DNA from: Rhodospirillaceae bacterium
Lineage (GTDB): Bacteria; Pseudomonadota; Alphaproteobacteria; Thalassobaculales; Thalassobaculaceae
DNA: 64,000 nt
Reading direction: 5' to 3'
Assembly: GCA_018401495.1 (NCBI GenBank)
Contig: JAGYJX010000035.1
Span: forward strand, 62,001-126,000
Positions 16,614 to 26,613 of the stretch are shown piece after piece (the first letter of the stretch is position 1; the number at the start of each line of letters is the position of its first letter). A program made the translations under genes and the position numbers. The notes under the pieces were generated by a model that saw nothing but the letters and a program-made list of their open reading frames with translations, had not been told where the DNA came from and did not search any database.

Positions 16614-17855
16614 ATGTCGAGCACCGCGTCCAACCCGTCCACCGGCGCCGGCTACGGCTGGCGCACCCCGCTGGTGGTCATCCTGGCGGGCTGTCTCATC
16701 GCCATGATCGGCTTCGGCGTCCGGTCGGTGTTCGGCCTGTTCCTCGAGCCCATGACCGTGACCCACGGCTGGGACCGCAGCACCTTCGGCCTCGCCATGG
16801 CGATCCAGAACCTGCTCTGGGGCATCGGCGTGCCGATCGCCGGCGCCATCGCCGACCGCTACGGCCCGGCCCGGGTGCTGGCGGTCGGCGCCCTGGTCTA
16901 CGCGGCCGGCGTCTGGGGGATGGCGAGCACGTCGAGCGTCCTCGGCCTGCACATGTTCGGCGGCGTGCTGACCGGCCTCGGCGTCGCCTTCACGGCGTTC
17001 TCGCTGGCCATGGCCGCGATGGCCAAGGTGGTCGGGCCGGAGCGCCGCTCGTTCGCCCTCGGCCTCGGCACCGCCGCCGGCTCGTTCGGCCAGGTGGTGT
17101 TCTCGCCGATCGGGCAGTCCTTCATCCACCAGTTCGGCTGGGAGCCGGCGCTCGGCTACCTGGCGCTGTCGGCCCTGCTGATCATCCCGCTGGCCTTCAT
17201 GCTGCCGAACATCCAGGCCGGCAAGGGCGAGGTCGTCTACAACCAGAGCCTCATGCAGGCGCTGCGCGAGGCCACCGGGCACCGCGGCTTCGTGCTGCTG
17301 ACGGTCGGCTTCTTCGTCTGCGGCTTCCACGTCGCCTTCATCACCGTGCACTTCCCGGCCTACGTCTCCGACATGGGCCTCGACCCGACGGTCGGCGCCA
17401 CCGCGCTGGCGCTGGTCGGGTTCTTCAACATCGTCGGCTCGTTCGGCGCCGGGATGTTCGGGCAGCGCTGGAGCAAGAAGGTCGGCCTGGCGTGGATCTA
17501 CTTCCTGCGCTCGATCGTCATCGTCGGGCTGCTGCTGGCGCCCAAGACCGACACGACGATCTACCTGTTCGCCGCGTCCATGGGGCTGCTCTGGCTGTCG
17601 ACCGTGCCGCTGACCACCGGCATCGTCGCCCAGGTGTTCGGGGTGCGCTACATGGCGACCCTGTTCGGGGTGGTGTTCCTCAGCCACCAGCTCGGCAGCT
17701 TCGCCGGCGTCTGGCTCGGCGGCTACCTCTACGACACCGTCGGGTCCTACGACGGCGTCTGGTGGGCCGGCGTCGCGCTCGGCCTGCTGGCGGCCATCAT
17801 CCACATCGCGATCGACGAGAAGCCGCTCGCCCGGCTGACGCCCGCCACCGCCTGA
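16614..17855 (+). CDS. MFS transporter
   Basis: About 413 residues with 12 predicted membrane helices. The N-terminal half has the RSVFGLFLEPM and AGAIADRYGPARVL (motif A) segments, typical of the oxalate/formate-antiporter-like and monocarboxylate-like MFS groups. Start ATG 16614 is chosen because GAGGAT lies 6 nt upstream; upstream in-frame starts add only polar residues. It is divergent from marR, suggesting regulated uptake or efflux. The substrate is unknown. Confidence 0.85.
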   Translation: MSSTASNPSTGAGYGWRTPLVVILAGCLIAMIGFGVRSVFGLFLEPMTVTHGWDRSTFGLAMAIQNLLWGIGVPIAGAIADRYGPARVLAVGALVYAAGVWGMASTSSVLGLHMFGGVLTGLGVAFTAFSLAMAAMAKVVGPERRSFALGLGTAAGSFGQVVFSPIGQSFIHQFGWEPALGYLALSALLIIPLAFMLPNIQAGKGEVVYNQSLMQALREATGHRGFVLLTVGFFVCGFHVAFITVHFPAYVSDMGLDPTVGATALALVGFFNIVGSFGAGMFGQRWSKKVGLAWIYFLRSIVIVGLLLAPKTDTTIYLFAASMGLLWLSTVPLTTGIVAQVFGVRYMATLFGVVFLSHQLGSFAGVWLGGYLYDTVGSYDGVWWAGVALGLLAAIIHIAIDEKPLARLTPATA

Positions 17856-17915
17856 CCTACTGCGCCTGACGCCAAGGGGCTGGACAGCGGCCCGCCGCGC
17901 GGTCGATACCGGGGA

Positions 17916-18867
17916 ATGCGCCGCCTCCTGGTCCGGGTATCCCAGCCGCTCGAAGCCGCCGTGGTCCTGCTGTTCCACGGCCTCTTCGGGCTGCTCTCGC
18001 CATCGGCCAGTTCGACGGCGGGCGGCTGGCTGATGCGCCGGATCGGCCCGTTACTGAAGGCGCATCGGGTGGCCCGCACCAACCTGGAGCGCGCCTATCC
18101 CGGCATCGAGCCGTCGCGTCTCGCCGAGTTGCTGGACGGGATCTGGGACAACCTCGGCCGCAACATCGGCGAGTTTCCGCATCTGCGGACCCTGCTCGAC
18201 GATCCGCGCGTCGGTCGAGCTGCAGGGCGGCGAGGTCCTCGACGCGCTGCACCAGACCGGCAAGCCGGCGATCTTCGTCGGCGCCCATCTGGCGAACTGG
18301 GAGATCGTCCCGGTGGTGGCGCTGCGCCGCGGCGTGGCGCTCGACGTGGTTTACCGAGCCCCCAACAACCCGTGGGTCGACCGGCTGGTCGCCAGGCGCC
18401 GCGTCGACCCCAATGCCGCGCTGATCCGCAAGGGCGCCGAGGGCGGCCGCCAGGTGCTGAGCGCGCTGAAGGCCGGGCGGTCGCTCGGCATCCTGGTCGA
18501 CCAGAAGATGAACGAAGGCATCGAGGCCCGATTCTTCGGCCGTCCGGCCATGACCACCCCGGCCTTCGCCCAGCTCGCCCTGCGCTTCGGGATCCCGGTG
18601 GTGCCGGTGCGCTTCGAGCGGCTGGGCGGGCCGCGCTTCCGGGTCACCGTCGAGGCCCCGATCGAGCCGCTGCCGACCGGCGACCGGGATGCCGACGCCG
18701 CTTCACTGGTCCAGGCGGTCAACGACCGCATCGAGACCTGGGTGCGCGCCCGCCCCGAGCAGTGGTTCTGGGTGCACCGACGCTGGCGCGACGATCGCAC
18801 GCCGCCCGCCGTCGCCGACACCGTTCAGGGCGACGCCGGCACCGGCTGCTCGACCTCGCGGAACTGA
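17916..18867 (+). CDS. LpxL/HtrB-type lipid A acyltransferase (one frameshift)
   Basis: About 316 residues after removing one inserted base near 18208. An N-terminal membrane anchor is followed by the acyltransferase HX4E motif in VGAHLANWEIVP, with LGILVDQKMNEGIEARFFG and FGIPVVPVRFERL as later conserved blocks. It should add a secondary acyl chain to lipid A at the inner membrane. Its end overlaps the convergent msbA gene by 43 bp, a pairing that makes sense functionally since MsbA flips the product. Confidence 0.82.
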
Positions 18868-20626
18868 AGGGCGTGCAGGCGGGCGTAGAGCCCGCCCTGG
18901 GCCACCAGCTCGGCGTGCGAGCCGCTCTCGACCACCCTTCCCCGCTCGAAGGCGTGGATGACGTCGGCGCCCTGCACGGTCGACAGCCGGTGCGCGATGA
19001 CGATGGTGGTCCGCCCGACCTTCAGGCGGCCGAGCGCCGACTGGATCTCGCGCTCGGACTCGGTGTCGAGCGCGCTGGTCGCCTCGTCCAGCAGCAGGAT
19101 CGGCGCGTCCTTCAGGATCGCCCGGGCGATCGCGATGCGCTGGCGCTGGCCGCCCGACAGCTTCAGGCCGTGTTCGCCGACCCGGGTGTCGTAGCCGTCG
19201 GGCAGTTCCGAGATGAAGCCGTGCGCCGCCGCCGCCTCGGCCGCCGCCTGGACCTCGGCGTCGTCCGCCTCGGGCCGGCCGTAGCGGATGTTCTCCGCCA
19301 CCGTGTCGTCGAACAGCACGACCTCCTGGCTGACCACGGCGATCGACGCCCGCAGGCTGGCGACCGTCAGGCCGCGCACGTCGTGACCGGCCACCCGCAC
19401 GGTCCCGCCGGCGACGTCGAAGAACCGCGGGATCAGCGACAGCACGGTGCTCTTTCCGGCACCGGACGGGCCGACCAGCGCCGTGACCTTGCCGGCCGGC
19501 GCCACCATGGTCAGGCCCTGCAGGGCCTCGGTGCCGTCCGGATAGGCAAAGCCGACGGCCTCGAACGCGACCGACGCCGGCGCCCGCGGCAGGTCGACCG
19601 CGCCCGGCGCGTCGGCGATCGCCGGCTGGCGGTCGAGGACCCGGAACAGCCGCTCGGCCGAGGCCAGCCCCTCCTGCAGGGTGGTGTTGATCTTGCCGAG
19701 CCGCGCAGCGGCTGGTAGGCCATCAGGACCGCGGCGATGAACGAGAAGAACGCGCCGGGGGTGGTGACCCCTCGATCACCCGCAGGCCGCCGTAGACGAT
19801 CACCCCGGCGACGGCGAGGCCGCCGAGCACGTCGATGATCGGCTGCACCGCGGCCCGCACCCGGCCCTGGCGGAACGCCAGCCGGAACAGCGCCTCGATC
19901 ACCTCGCCGACCCGGCGCCGCTCGGCCGCCTCCATGCCGTAGGCCTTGATCACGCGGATGCCCTGGAACGCCTGGCCGAGCAAGCGTCGTCAGCTCGCCC
20001 ATGTGCTCCTGCGACTGTCCCGACATCCGCCGCATACGCTTGCCGAGCCGCTGGATCGGCACCACCGAGATCGGCGCCACCACCAGGGCGATCAGCGACA
20101 GCAGCCAGTCCTGGTAGACCATGACGGCGGCCAGGAAGACGATCGACAGCCCGTCGCGGCCGAGCCCGACCAGCGCCGTCGACACCGCCTGGCGCAGCGC
20201 CTGGACATCGAAGGTGAAGTGCGAGATCAGGGTGCCGGTCTGCCGGCTCTGGAACAGCGCCACGTCCTGGTCGAGCAGGTGGTGCAGCAGCCGCTTCTGG
20301 ACGTCGGCGACGATGCGCTGGCCGACGAACGACAGCACCGACTCCTGCAGATACGCGGCCAGCGACTTGACCACGAAGATCCCGAGCACCCCGCCGCCGA
20401 TCAGCCAGAGCATGTCGCGGTCGCGCTCGACGAACACCTTGTTGACCACCGGGTCCATCAGCCAGGCCGACGCCGCGGTGGCGGCCGCCACCATCGCCGA
20501 GGCGATCGCCGCGCCGACCAGCCACGCGGAATACGGCCGCACGAACGCGCGCCAGAGCCGGCCGATCAACGGCAGGCTGCGCTGGTCGGCGATCGGCAGC
20601 CGGGGCTTCCCGGGTGCCGCGCTCAT
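18825..20626 (-). CDS. msbA: MsbA-type lipid A/exporter ABC transporter (three frameshifts)
   Basis: About 600 residues, a half-transporter with six membrane helices (about 30-320) and an ATPase domain. The latter has Walker A GPSGAGKST, signature LSGGQRQRIAIAR, Walker B ILLLDEATSALD and the switch His in IVIAHRLST. Start ATG 20626 gives MSAAPGKPRL. The frame breaks at about 19982 (insertion), 19768 and 19706 (deletions); the pieces join into a colinear protein. It flips lipid A-core across the inner membrane. Confidence 0.88.
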
Positions 20627-20833
20627 CGGTCCGGATTCGGCCGCGGGGCGGAGGCGCCGCGGCAAGGTGGGAACGGCATCAGGGGCATGGCCATACGGTC
20701 CGGGACGCGCTTTCCAGCGTGAAGGCGCTGTGTTAGTGGGTACGGCCATTGCAACCTAGTGCCGAACGTCTGATGGCGCCACTGATTGTTGGCACTGGGG
20801 TCGCCCGCGACCCGGTCCACGGGGGAAGGCACC

Positions 20834-22072
20834 ATGGCGTCGCCTGATCCCCGTACCGGCTCCGCCGGAGCCGCCTTCCACACCGTTCTGACGGCCGGGC
20901 TGGTCCTGTTCCCCACGGTCGGCGCCGCGTCCAAGCAGGCGATGGCGCCGATCGCGATCGGTCTGGCGGTCGCACTGCTGGCGGTCACGCTGCGGATCGA
21001 CGCGCGCGCCGCGGCTCCGGGTCGCGCGATCGGACTGCTGTTCGCCGGGTTCGCCGGGTACGTGGCGGCGTTTCACCTTCCGCCGGCCCTCGGCGACGGC
21101 GACAGCGTCGAGACGATCGTCAAACTGGGCATGCTGGCGGTCGTGCTGTGGCTGGCCAGCGCCGGCTGGATCGCGCGCGTCGCCGCCGGGCGTCTCGCCG
21201 GTATCGCGCGCTGGGCGCTCGCCGCGCTGGCCGTGGGATCGGGGTTCCTGGTCATCGAACTTCTCTTCGACTCGCCGATGCACCGGCTCGTCAACGGCCT
21301 GGGGCCCGACGTGGTCGTCGATTCCGCCCGCCACAACCGGCCGACGGTCGCCCTGCTGCTGGTGTCGCTGCCGCTCGCCGCGCTGCTTGCCCGTCAGGTC
21401 GGCCGGCGCGACGCCATCCTGGCGCTGGTCCTTGGCGTGGTTCCGGTGTTCCTCGGCGATTCCGCCGCCGGCTGGCTGGCCGCGCTGGTCGCCGCCGTCG
21501 TCTACACGGCGGCCCGCTGGCGGCCCGGCGCGGTGCTGGCCGCCGGCGCCATCGTCACCGTGGCGCTGGTGGTCGCCGCCCCACCGCTGCTGTCCTCCGC
21601 GTACCGGACCGTGGTTCAGCACGACATCTCCCTGCCGCTGTCGTTCCGCGACCGCCTGGAAATCTGGGACCACGGCGCCGATGCGGTCGCCGACGCCCCC
21701 TGGATCGGTCGCGGTCTCGGTGCCGTGGCGCATCTCCCGATGACCGACGAGCAGCGCGCCCGATACCTGTTCCACAAGGCTCCCTCGACTCACGCCCACA
21801 ACGCCGCGCTGCAGATCTGGATCGAGTTCGGAGCGGTCGGGATCGGCCTCGGCCTCGCGCTGCTCGGCGTCGGCGCCGCCGCGATCGGCCGAATGGACGC
21901 GGCGGCGCGTCCGGCGGCGCTGTCGACGGCGGCGGCGCTGCTGGTGATCGCCATGCTGTCCTTCGGGGTGTGGCAGGAGACCTGGCTCGGCCTGATCGCG
22001 GTCACCCTCGTGCTGGTGCGTCTGGCGGCCCTGCCCGCCGCCCGGACGACCTCCGGGGAAGCCGACGCATGA
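20834..22072 (+). CDS. O-antigen ligase/polymerase-like membrane protein
   Basis: A 412-residue protein with 10-12 hydrophobic segments. The large loop carries the family pattern FRDRLEIWDHGADAVADAPW, then STHAHNAALQIWIEFGAVG, as in WaaL/Wzy-C proteins. Start ATG 20834 follows GGGGGAAG. It would join a polysaccharide to lipid A-core on the periplasmic face. It overlaps the following glycosyltransferase region (ATGA at 22069), so the two are coupled. Confidence 0.82.
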   Translation: MASPDPRTGSAGAAFHTVLTAGLVLFPTVGAASKQAMAPIAIGLAVALLAVTLRIDARAAAPGRAIGLLFAGFAGYVAAFHLPPALGDGDSVETIVKLGMLAVVLWLASAGWIARVAAGRLAGIARWALAALAVGSGFLVIELLFDSPMHRLVNGLGPDVVVDSARHNRPTVALLLVSLPLAALLARQVGRRDAILALVLGVVPVFLGDSAAGWLAALVAAVVYTAARWRPGAVLAAGAIVTVALVVAAPPLLSSAYRTVVQHDISLPLSFRDRLEIWDHGADAVADAPWIGRGLGAVAHLPMTDEQRARYLFHKAPSTHAHNAALQIWIEFGAVGIGLGLALLGVGAAAIGRMDAAARPAALSTAAALLVIAMLSFGVWQETWLGLIAVTLVLVRLAALPAARTTSGEADA

Positions 22073-22105
22073 CGCCCATCGCGCCCGCACTCCGGACCGC
22101 GCAGC

Positions 22106-23113
22106 GTGCTGGTCTATGTCGGCCTGGACCTGGTCGGCGACGGGCTGATGAAACTGCCGTTCGCCCGCGCCCTTCGGGCCGCCTGCCCCGACGCCACGAT
22201 CGTCTGGCTGGCCGGCAAGGGCCGCAGCACCTACGCCAGCGTCCTGGCGCCGCTGGTCGACGGCGTGCTCGACGAGGTCGTCGACGACGCCGGGATCGGC
22301 CTTCGCTGGAGTGAGATGCTGCGCCCACCGCTGGCCGGCACGGCGCTCGCGGGTCGCCGTTTCGACTGGGTGATCGACACCCAGCGCCGGGTCAAGACGA
22401 CGCTGATCCTGCGCCGGATTCCGCACCGATTGTTCGTGTCGGGCGCCGCCGGCTTCATGCTCTCCGACCGTCGCCCGCCGCGCGGGTATCCCCGGCCGGC
22501 GGCGATGGTGCGCCAGATGCTGGACCTGCTGGAACTGGCCGTCGGCGCGCCGATCGCCGCGCCGACGGCGACCGCGCTGCCGCACGGCCCCGCCGGCAGG
22601 CTCGCCGATGAACTGCTCGGCGACGCGACCGGGGTCCTCGTCGGACTGGTCCCTGGCGCCGGCGGGCGTCACAAATGCTGGCCGCTGGACCGCTACCTCG
22701 AGATTGCCCGGCGAACCGCCGCGCGCGGTCGCACGCCGGTGATCCTGCTCGGCCCGGACGAAGGCGACTGGGCCGACACCGTCAGGAAGGCCGTCCCCTG
22801 GGCGCTGCTGCCGCTTCAGGACCCGCGCGCCGGACCGCTCGCGCTCTCCCCGCTGCTCACCATCGCGATCGCCGAGCGGCTCGCCGCGGCGGTTGCCAAC
22901 GACAGTGGCGGGGGCCATATGCTGGCCGCTGCGGATGTGCCGCTGCTGTCGTTGTTCGGGCCAACGCCGCCGGCCAAGTTCGCGCCTTTCGTCAGTCGCG
23001 GCGTCGTTCTCAGGGCTCAGGATCTCGGCGGCGCCGACATGGCCGACATCCCGCTGGAGGCGGTGGACGATGCCCTGGAATCACTGCTGACGTGTGGGCG
23101 CGCCACGTGCTAA
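22106..23113 (+). CDS. GT9-family (heptosyltransferase-like) glycosyltransferase
   Basis: At least 335 residues. The N-terminal Rossmann segment VLVYVGLDLVGDGLMKLPFA and the C-terminal nucleotide-sugar site GLVPGAGGRHKCWPLDRY, then ANDSGGGHMLAAADVPLLSLFG, are those of ADP-heptose:LPS heptosyltransferases. GTG 22106 begins the open frame. However, an ATG at 22069 overlaps the upstream stop (ATGA) and would be the natural start if one extra base near 22105 is an error. It acts in LPS core assembly at the cytoplasmic face. Confidence 0.83.
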   Translation: MLVYVGLDLVGDGLMKLPFARALRAACPDATIVWLAGKGRSTYASVLAPLVDGVLDEVVDDAGIGLRWSEMLRPPLAGTALAGRRFDWVIDTQRRVKTTLILRRIPHRLFVSGAAGFMLSDRRPPRGYPRPAAMVRQMLDLLELAVGAPIAAPTATALPHGPAGRLADELLGDATGVLVGLVPGAGGRHKCWPLDRYLEIARRTAARGRTPVILLGPDEGDWADTVRKAVPWALLPLQDPRAGPLALSPLLTIAIAERLAAAVANDSGGGHMLAAADVPLLSLFGPTPPAKFAPFVSRGVVLRAQDLGGADMADIPLEAVDDALESLLTCGRATC

Positions 23114-23144
23114 CTCCCTCCACGGCTTCTCTTTCCGGACATTC

Positions 23145-23808
23145 ATGACCGACCTGCCCAAACCAGCAGCCGCGGCGAACCTCCTGACCCCGCGCGAGCG
23201 GCGCCGGGCCTGGCTGAACATGATGTTCGTCGACCACGGGTTCCTGAGGGAGGTCTATGTCCACAAGCACAAGATCGCTCCCGGCGTCTGGCGGGCGGCC
23301 CAGCCCGCGCCGCGTCACTTCGAGCGGTTCGCGGCGGAAGGGATCCGCACGATCCTGAACCTGCGCGGCGGCCGGAGCACGTGCGGCGCGCTACGCGCTG
23401 GAGCGCGAGACCTGCGCGCGGCTCGGTCTCCGGCTGATCAACTTTCCGCTCCGCTCGCGCTCGACGCTCGATCGCGAAACCGTGCTGGCGGCGATCGACG
23501 TCTGGGACGATCTGGAACTGCCGCTACTCATGCACTGCAAATCCGGCGCCGACCGGACCGGGTTCATGGCGACGCTGTATCTCTGGCAGCGGGCCGGGAT
23601 GCCGTTGCGGCAGGCCATGAACCAGCTGTCGTGGCGCTACGGGCACATCCGGCAGGCGAAAACCGGGGTGATCGATTTCTTTTTCGAAAGCTACCTGGCC
23701 GCCGAGGCAAGATCCGGCATCGGCTTCCGAGACTGGGTGACGTCCGAGTACGACCCGGTGGCCCTGAACGCCAGCTTCAAGGAAAACTGGCTGGCGGGAT
23801 CCTGGTGA
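23145..23808 (+). CDS. tyrosine/dual-specificity phosphatase-like protein (one frameshift)
   Basis: About 220 residues after removing one inserted base near 23378. The catalytic P-loop is intact: HCKSGADRTG at about 129-138, the CX5R motif, with the preceding VWRAAQPAPRHFERFAAEGI of bacterial PTP-like proteins. It probably dephosphorylates a protein or lipid/sugar phosphate in envelope synthesis, since it follows the WaaL-like and GT9 genes on the same strand and a YrbL-like kinase follows. Confidence 0.82.
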
Positions 23809-23977
23809 ACAAGATCCTGCGCCGCGAGTGACGGTCCTTGACGCCCGGCGGCCAGGGTTGCACGCTGGAGTTGTCGTAATGAAACCTTAATGGGGGACAA
23901 GGGTTCAGAATCGACGGCACGCCCTGACGGGCGAAGCGGTGTCCATGGGCCGCGCCGGGATTCGAGGAGAGATGCGG

Positions 23978-24679
23978 ATGAACGTGCTCCAGCTTGCGAC
24001 GCAGAAGCCGTTGGCGGAAGGCAATCGGCGGCTGGTGTTTCAGCATCCTGAAGACCCCGGACTGTTGATCAAGGTTCTCAAGCCCGGCTCCTACTCCCCG
24101 GACGGACAACCAAAGCGGCGCCGGGCGTACAAGCTGCGTCGGCGCGAGGGCGCGTTCATCTACCACACCCGTGAATTAACTGAATACGTCGCCACTCGAA
24201 TACACAACAGGTCGCCCCAGAGGCTGCCGATCTGCTCCATCCAGGGCCTCGTCGAGACCGATCTCGGGCTTGGTTTGGCAGTCGAGAAAGTGACCGACCG
24301 CGACGGCAGTCTCGCTCCGACCCTTCGTCAGGTGATCGAGCGCGGTCAGTTCAATGCCCGGACCCGCCAGCTCTTCGAGAGCTTCATCGAGGACATGATC
24401 GACAAGCACGTCGTCGTCTACGAGCTTTCCGTCGACAACATCGTCCTGGCGGACGATGGTACGGAAGAGTGCCGTTTCGTTTGCATCGACGGCATGGGAT
24501 CGCGAACCTTAATTCCCATTCAGGAATGGTCGAAGTGGATCAACGCCCGCAAGATCCGCGAATTCCAAGCCGACATTCAACGGCACTGGACGAAGGCACC
24601 CGCGCCCGCCGGCAGGGGAATCACCTTCCTGCCGGCACCGACCCTGTTGGTTCTGATCGCGGTGGAGTCCCTGATCTAG
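23978..24679 (+). CDS. YrbL-like (PhoP-regulated) kinase-fold protein
   Basis: About 233 residues. It resembles the YrbL family: an N-terminal ADGNRR-like phosphate loop (LAEGNRRLVFQHPEDPGLLIKV is the region), YKLRRREGAFIYHTREL, then the catalytic-loop-like VVYELSVDNIVL and CIDGMG. Start ATG 23978 is preferred over 23972 because AGGAGA is 8 nt upstream. The family is related to LPS-core kinases, and its place after LPS genes supports that role. The substrate is unknown. Confidence 0.7.
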   Translation: MNVLQLATQKPLAEGNRRLVFQHPEDPGLLIKVLKPGSYSPDGQPKRRRAYKLRRREGAFIYHTRELTEYVATRIHNRSPQRLPICSIQGLVETDLGLGLAVEKVTDRDGSLAPTLRQVIERGQFNARTRQLFESFIEDMIDKHVVVYELSVDNIVLADDGTEECRFVCIDGMGSRTLIPIQEWSKWINARKIREFQADIQRHWTKAPAPAGRGITFLPAPTLLVLIAVESLI

Positions 24680-24710
24680 CCCTGGGCGTCTTGCCGCGCG
24701 GGGCTCAGGC

Positions 24711-25550
24711 GTGACAAGGAACGGCGTCGACAAGGTGAGCTTCTGGCGTCATCCGGGGACCGGGATCGAACTTCTGAACGCCCGTTTCCTCGGTCACGCC
24801 TACGACCGTCACGCTCACGCCACCTACGCGATCGGCGTCACCCTGCAAGGCCATCAGGGCTTCAGCCACCGCGGCAGACGGCATGTCAGCACGCCCGGCA
24901 CCGTTATCACCATGAACCCGGACGAAGCCCACGACGGCGCCGCGGCCGGCGATGAGGGCTTTGCCTACTGGATGCTCTACCCCGAAGAGGTGCGCTGGCG
25001 GGGCGTGATCGAGGACGCCGGCGAGGCTCGGTGCGAGCCGCCGTTCTTCGAGGGCACGCTGGTCCACGACCCCGCGGTTGCCGAAGCGCTGGTCCGGCTA
25101 TGCCGACTGCTGTGCGACGCGGCCGCGCCGACGCTAGAGGCCGAAACCGCGACCAGCGAAACCCTCGTCGCCCTGGCGCGCCGCCACGGCGGCACGCCTC
25201 CCCGCGCCTCCCGCATCCCTGGCGACGACGCCGTCCGGCGGGTCCGGGATCTTCTGCACGACGACTACGCCCGCGACCTGCGCCTCGATGATCTGGCGCG
25301 GGTGGCTGGACGCAGCCGCTTCCGGGTTACCCGGGCCTTCGCCGCCGCCTACGGTTTGCCGCCGCACGCCTACCTTATCCGCCGAAGGCTGGAGGCGGCG
25401 CGCGATCGGTTGGCGACGGGCGAGCCGGCTGCCCTGGTGGCAGCGTCCGTGGGCTTCTCCGACCAGAGCCATCTGATCCGACGATTCAAGGCAAGCTACG
25501 GAATTACGCCGGGCCAATTCCAACTCGCCTGCACGGGCGTCCAATCCTAG
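24711..25550 (+). CDS. AraC-family transcriptional regulator
   Basis: A 279-residue protein with an N-terminal cupin (AYDRHAHATYAIGVTLQG, NPDEAHDG) and two C-terminal helix-turn-helices (LRLDDLARVAGRSRFRVTRA; VAASVGFSDQSHLIRRFKAS). GTG 24711 is used as start; no strong ribosome-binding site is visible. It is followed after 55 bp by a DUF2000 gene, a common pairing for this AraC group, which may be its target. Confidence 0.88.
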   Translation: MTRNGVDKVSFWRHPGTGIELLNARFLGHAYDRHAHATYAIGVTLQGHQGFSHRGRRHVSTPGTVITMNPDEAHDGAAAGDEGFAYWMLYPEEVRWRGVIEDAGEARCEPPFFEGTLVHDPAVAEALVRLCRLLCDAAAPTLEAETATSETLVALARRHGGTPPRASRIPGDDAVRRVRDLLHDDYARDLRLDDLARVAGRSRFRVTRAFAAAYGLPPHAYLIRRRLEAARDRLATGEPAALVAASVGFSDQSHLIRRFKASYGITPGQFQLACTGVQS

Positions 25551-25605
25551 GACGACCTCGAGGGGTATGCATCGTCACCCTGGCAACACACCCCGGAGTA
25601 TCCTG

Positions 25606-26016
25606 GTGAAACACGACACCAAGATCGCCATCGCGGTCCGCGACGATCTCGCGGTCTGGCAGAAGCTGAACGTGGTCGCGTTCCTGGCCAGCGGCATCGC
25701 CTCCCACGCACCCGACAGTATCGGCCAGCCATACCGCGACGCCGACGGCGTGAACTACCTCGCGATCTTCGGGCAACCGGTCCTGGTGCTGGCCGGCAGC
25801 GTCGAGACGCTTGCCAAGGCGCACCGCCGCGCCATGGCTCGCAACCTGCCGTCTGCGGTCTACACGGAAGGCATGTTCCGAACCGGAAACGACATCGACA
25901 ACCGGGGTGTGGTGGCCGCCCTGCCAACCGAGGCGCTGAGCCCGGTCGGTTTCGCCGTGCACGGCGACCGGCGGGACGTCGACAAGGCGCTGAAGGACCT
26001 GAAACTGCACCCGTGA
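25606..26016 (+). CDS. DUF2000-family protein
   Basis: About 136 residues. It matches the DUF2000 pattern: KIAIAVRDDLAVWQKLNVVA, an internal YLAIFGQPVLVLAGS strand pair and MFRTGNDIDNRGVV near the C-terminus. Function is unknown. GTG 25606 follows CGGAG; ATG 25567 upstream would add 13 residues unlike the family. It sits directly behind an araC gene on the same strand. Confidence 0.78.
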   Translation: MKHDTKIAIAVRDDLAVWQKLNVVAFLASGIASHAPDSIGQPYRDADGVNYLAIFGQPVLVLAGSVETLAKAHRRAMARNLPSAVYTEGMFRTGNDIDNRGVVAALPTEALSPVGFAVHGDRRDVDKALKDLKLHP

Positions 26017-26034
26017 TCGCCGAGCGTTCCGTCG

Positions 26035-26425
26035 GCGGGGCAACTGTCGCCCTGTGGGCCCCGGACAGCCGCGGCTTCGCCACGGCTTCCGGGGTGACGA
26101 CAAAGGAAGAGCGGCCGACCACTGACTTGATGCGGCCAATCAAGGGGACCGCAGCCGTGCCCCCTCTCCCTCGCCGTCATCCCGGACGAACGCGCGCCAG
26201 CCCGGGCGATCCGGGATCCACCCGCCGCCCCGCCGGCGACACCATCGGCAAGTCCCCGTCGCTGGGTGGGCCCCGGACAGCCGCGGCTTCGCCACGGCTT
26301 CCGGGGTGACGGCAAGTGAAGGACACGTCGAAGTCGGCGATCAGGGCTCGCCCGCCTCCCCACCTGTCGTCATCCCGGCCAAGCGGCAGCGCGGAGCCGG
26401 GAGCCACCCGGCGCCTCTGATCAAT
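26035..26425. repeat. REP-like repeats between the DUF2000 gene and the ABC importer
   Basis: This gene-free 0.6 kb (26017-26613) contains two near-identical blocks, GGGCCCCGGACAGCCGCGGC followed by TTCGCCACGGCTTCCGGGGTGAC, at about 26056-26099 and 26268-26309. Between and after them are opposed GTCATCCCGG elements (26177, 26369). The last 190 bases before the importer are unique, with no obvious gene. Confidence 0.7.
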
Positions 26426-26613
26426 CGGGCGCCAGCCTGCTCAATCGGCACGCATCCTGGGGAACGCCTGCGGCGTGGGCCGGGCCGCCCCGGGGTCTCG
26501 AACGGCGCGTTTGCAGGGGCTTGGCCGGAGCGGCCGGATCGTGCCAGGGTTGGCACGGCCGTTGCCATGCCGGTAGCCGCCACACTGACCAGCCCCCGGA
26601 ATATCTCGCCGCC

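Noticed and set aside
18825..18867. 43-bp tail overlap of lpxL-like and msbA as a deliberate antisense device
   Set aside because: The acyltransferase domain ends before the overlap; a short unconserved tail meeting a convergent gene needs no special explanation.
20756..22918. 720-residue minus-strand open frame
   Set aside because: Low-complexity translation antisense to the O-antigen-ligase-like and GT9 genes; no motif, so a G+C shadow.
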